Part shown: positions 61,621 through 64,000 of the stretch, piece by piece
How the letters are laid out: every line of letters starts with the position of its first letter
Position numbering within the stretch: the stretch's first letter is position 1
Assembly: GCA_028622995.1 (NCBI GenBank)
Contig: JAJQJQ010000041.1
Span: forward strand, 2,108,001-2,172,000
Direction of reading: 5' to 3'
Source of the DNA: Panagrolaimus kolymaensis
Lineage: Eukaryota; Nematoda; Chromadorea; Rhabditida; Panagrolaimidae
DNA: 64,000 nt
Translations under genes and position numbers: made by a program
The notes under the pieces: model-generated
What the model was told of the DNA's origin: nothing
What the model saw: the letters and a program-made list of their open reading frames with translations, nothing else
Databases searched by the model: none

Positions 61621-64000
61621 TTTTGGCAAATGCAAATGCAATTTATTTTTGTAGAAACCAAAACTAAAATAAAAACATTTTTTGAGTCTTTAATATTCAT
61701 TTTTTTGGCTCTGATATTTTGCTCTGATTAAATGATTTCCTTTTTTGCTGCTTTTGCCAAATTCAAATGCAAATTATTTTTGTAGAAACCAAAACTAAAA
61801 TAAAAACATTTTTTGAGTCTTTATTATTCATTTTTTTGGCTCTGATATTTTGCTCTGATTAAATGATTTCCTTTTTTGCTGCTTTTGGCAAATTCAAATG
61901 CAAATTATTTTTGTAGAAACCAAAACTAAAATAAAAACATTTTTTGAGTCTTTAATATTCATTTTTTTGGCTCTGATATTTTGCTCTGATTAAATGATTT
62001 CCTTTTTTGCTGCTTTTGCCAAATTCAAATGCAAATTATTTTTGTAGAAACCAAAACTAAAATAAAAACATTTTTTGAGTCTTTAATATTCATTTTTTTG
62101 GTTCTGATATTTTGCTCTGATTAAATGATTTCCTTTTTTGCTGCTTTTGGCAAATGCAAATGCAAATTATTTTTGTAGAAACCAAAACTAAAATAAAAAC
62201 ATTTTTTGAGTCTTTAATATTCATTTTTTTGGTTCTGATATTTTGCTCTGATTAAATGATTTCCTTTTTTGCTGCTTTTGGCAAATGCAAATGCAATTTA
62301 TTTTTGTAGAAGCCAAAACTAAAATAAAAACATTTTTTGAGTCTTTAATATTCATTTTTTTGGCTCTGATATTTTGCTCTGATTAAATGATTTCCTTTTT
62401 TGCTGCTTTTGCCAAATTCAAATGCAAATTATTTTTGTAGAAACCAAAACTAAAATAAAAACATTTTTTGAGTCTTTAATATTCATTTTTTTGGTTCTGA
62501 TATTTTGCTCTGATTAAATGATTTCCTTTTTTGCTGCTTTTGGCAAATTCAAATGCAAATTATTTTTGTAGAAACCAAAACTAAAATAAAAACATTTTTT
62601 GAGTCTTTAATATTCATTTTTTTGGTTCTGATATTTTGCTCTGATTAAATGATTTCCTTTTTTGCTGCTTTTGCCAAATTCAAATGCAAATTATTTTTGT
62701 AGAAACCAAAACTAAAATAAAAACATTTTTTGAGTCTTTATTATTCATTTTTTTGGCTCTGATATTTTGCTCTGATTAAATGATTTCCTTTTTTGCTGCT
62801 TTTGGCAAATTCAAATGCAAATTATTTTTGTAGAAACCAAAACTAAAATAAAAACATTTTTTGAGTCTTTAATATTCATTTTTTTGGCTCTGATATTTTG
62901 CTCTGATTAAATGATTTCCTTTTTTGCTGCTTTTGCCAAATTCAAATGCAAATTATTTTTGTAGAAACCAAAACTAAAATAAAAACATTTTTTGAGTCTT
63001 TAATATTCATTTTTTTGGTTCTGATATTTTGCTCTGATTAAATGATTTCCTTTTTTGCTGCTTTTGGCAAATGCAAATGCAAATTATTTTTGTAGAAACC
63101 AAAACTAAAATAAAAACATTTTTTGAGTCTTTAATATTCATTTTTTTGGTTCTGATATTTTGCTCTGATTAAATGATTTCCTTTTTTGCTGCTTTTGGCA
63201 AATGCAAATGCAATTTATTTTTGTAGAAGCCAAAACTAAAATAAAAACATTTTTTGAGTCTTTAATATTCATTTTTTTGGCTCTGATATTTTGCTCTGAT
63301 TAAATGATTTCCTTTTTTGCTGCTTTTGCCAAATTCAAATGCAAATTATTTTTGTAGAAACCAAAACTAAAATAAAAACATTTTTTGAGTCTTTAATATT
63401 CATTTTTTTGGTTCTGATATTTTGCTCTGATTAAATGATTTCCTTTTTTGCTGCTTTTGGCAAATGCAAATGCAAATTATTTTTGTAGAAACCAAAACTA
63501 AAATAAAAACATTTTTTGAGTCTTTAATATTCATTTTTTTGGTTCTGATATTTTGCTCTGATTAAATGATTTCCTTTTTTGCTGCTTTTGGCAAATGCAA
63601 ATGCAATTTATTTTTGTAGAAGCCAAAACTAAAATAAAAACATTTTTTGAGTCTTTAATATTCATTTTTTTGGCTCTGATATTTTGCTCTGATTAAATGA
63701 TTTCCTTTTTTGCTGCTTTTGCCAAATTCAAATGCAAATTATTTTTGTAGAAACCAAAACTAAAATAAAAACATTTTTTGAGTCTTTAATATTCATTTTT
63801 TTGGTTCTGATATTTTGCTCTGATTAAATGATTTCCTTTTTTGCTGCTTTTGGCAAATTCAAATGCAAATTATTTTTGTAGAAACCAAAACTAAAATAAA
63901 AACATTTTTTGAGTCTTTAATATTCATTTTTTTGGTTCTGATATTTTGCTCTGATTAAATGATTTCCTTTTTTGCTGCTTTTGCCAAATTCAAATGCAAA

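Larger units (their letters stand above)
30504..64000. repeat. Satellite array of a 131-bp monomer, about 250 copies
   Basis: A head-to-tail array occupies the last 33.5 kb and continues past the window. Landmarks of the monomer in order: AAATTATTTTTGTAGAAACC, AAAACTAAAATAAAAACATT, TTTTGAGTCTTTAATATTCA, TTTTTTTGGTTCTGATATTT, TGCTCTGATTAAATGATTTC, CTTTTTTGCTGCTTTTGGCA, AATGCAAATGC. The basic period is 131 bp (for example 46421, 46552, 46683); copies with one more AAATGC or AAATTC step are 137 bp. Copies are nearly identical and differ at a few linked sites: GGTTCTG/GGCTCTG, GATATTTTGCTCTG/GATTTTTTGCTTTG, TTTAATATT/TTTATTATT, TTTCC/TTTCA/TTTAC, GGCAAATGC/GGCAAATTC/GCCAAATTC, and GCAAATT/GCAATTT. 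131 is not a multiple of 3, so frames break each copy; the open frames at 30341 and 54463 are not genes. All copies lie in one orientation. No insertion of other DNA is visible. Confidence 0.99.

Noticed and set aside
30504..64000. CRISPR array or coding tandem repeat
   Set aside because: No unique spacers, eukaryotic context, period not divisible by 3, stops in all frames.
30504..64000. Canonical nematode telomere repeat TTAGGC
   Set aside because: Not seen; a telomeric role for the 131-bp array remains only a hypothesis.

Overview
The window is nuclear DNA of a very AT-rich nematode. Evidence: spliced protein genes with 48-62 nt introns opening GTAAGT/GTTAGT and closing TTTTAG/TTTCAG, a two-DM-domain (MAB-3/DMD-3 type) gene, an innexin, a full-length alpha-catenin, acceptor-like sites just upstream of start codons (the position of spliced-leader addition), and a eukaryotic tRNA-Trp. 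A root-knot nematode (Meloidogyne) or relative is my best guess, resting mainly on a dense cluster of TGCACTT sites, which I recall as the core of the Mel-DOG effector-promoter motif. This is inference; another AT-rich clade is possible.

Layout. 1-30.5 kb is a gene region: a UBE2L3/UBC-18-like ubiquitin-conjugating enzyme (+, left edge), a tiny histidine-rich protein (-), the two-DM-domain transcription factor (+, 5.5-8.4 kb), a secreted cysteine-rich protein (+, 15.2-15.8 kb) inside an otherwise gene-poor 14 kb, tRNA-Trp (-, 20.4 kb), alpha-catenin/hmp-1 (+, 23.5-26.5 kb) and an innexin (-, 26.6-28.0 kb). The last two converge with apparently overlapping 3' ends, and both serve cell-cell contact (adherens junction, gap junction). 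The gene-poor interval also holds two long perfect-palindrome (foldback/MITE-like) elements at 11.3 and 18.5 kb.

30.5-64 kb, more than half the window, is one uninterrupted satellite array of a 131-bp monomer (about 250 copies, all in one orientation) that runs off the right end. Its copies differ at a few diagnostic sites and by one extra 6-bp AAATGC/AAATTC step (137 bp). These variants reveal different higher-order repeats along the array: a 7-mer (929-935 bp) at 32-43 kb, a 3-mer (393 bp) at 53-57 kb, 2-mers (262 bp) at 57.5-61.6 kb, and larger duplications with 3,180 and 1,310 bp offsets.

The most promising novel signals are (i) the satellite and its changing higher-order structure, most monomers carrying an octamer ATGCAAAT, and (ii) the 15 TGCACTT loci at 9.2-20.3 kb, almost centred on the secreted cysteine-rich gene. 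All splice models were read by eye; no alignment or database search was run.
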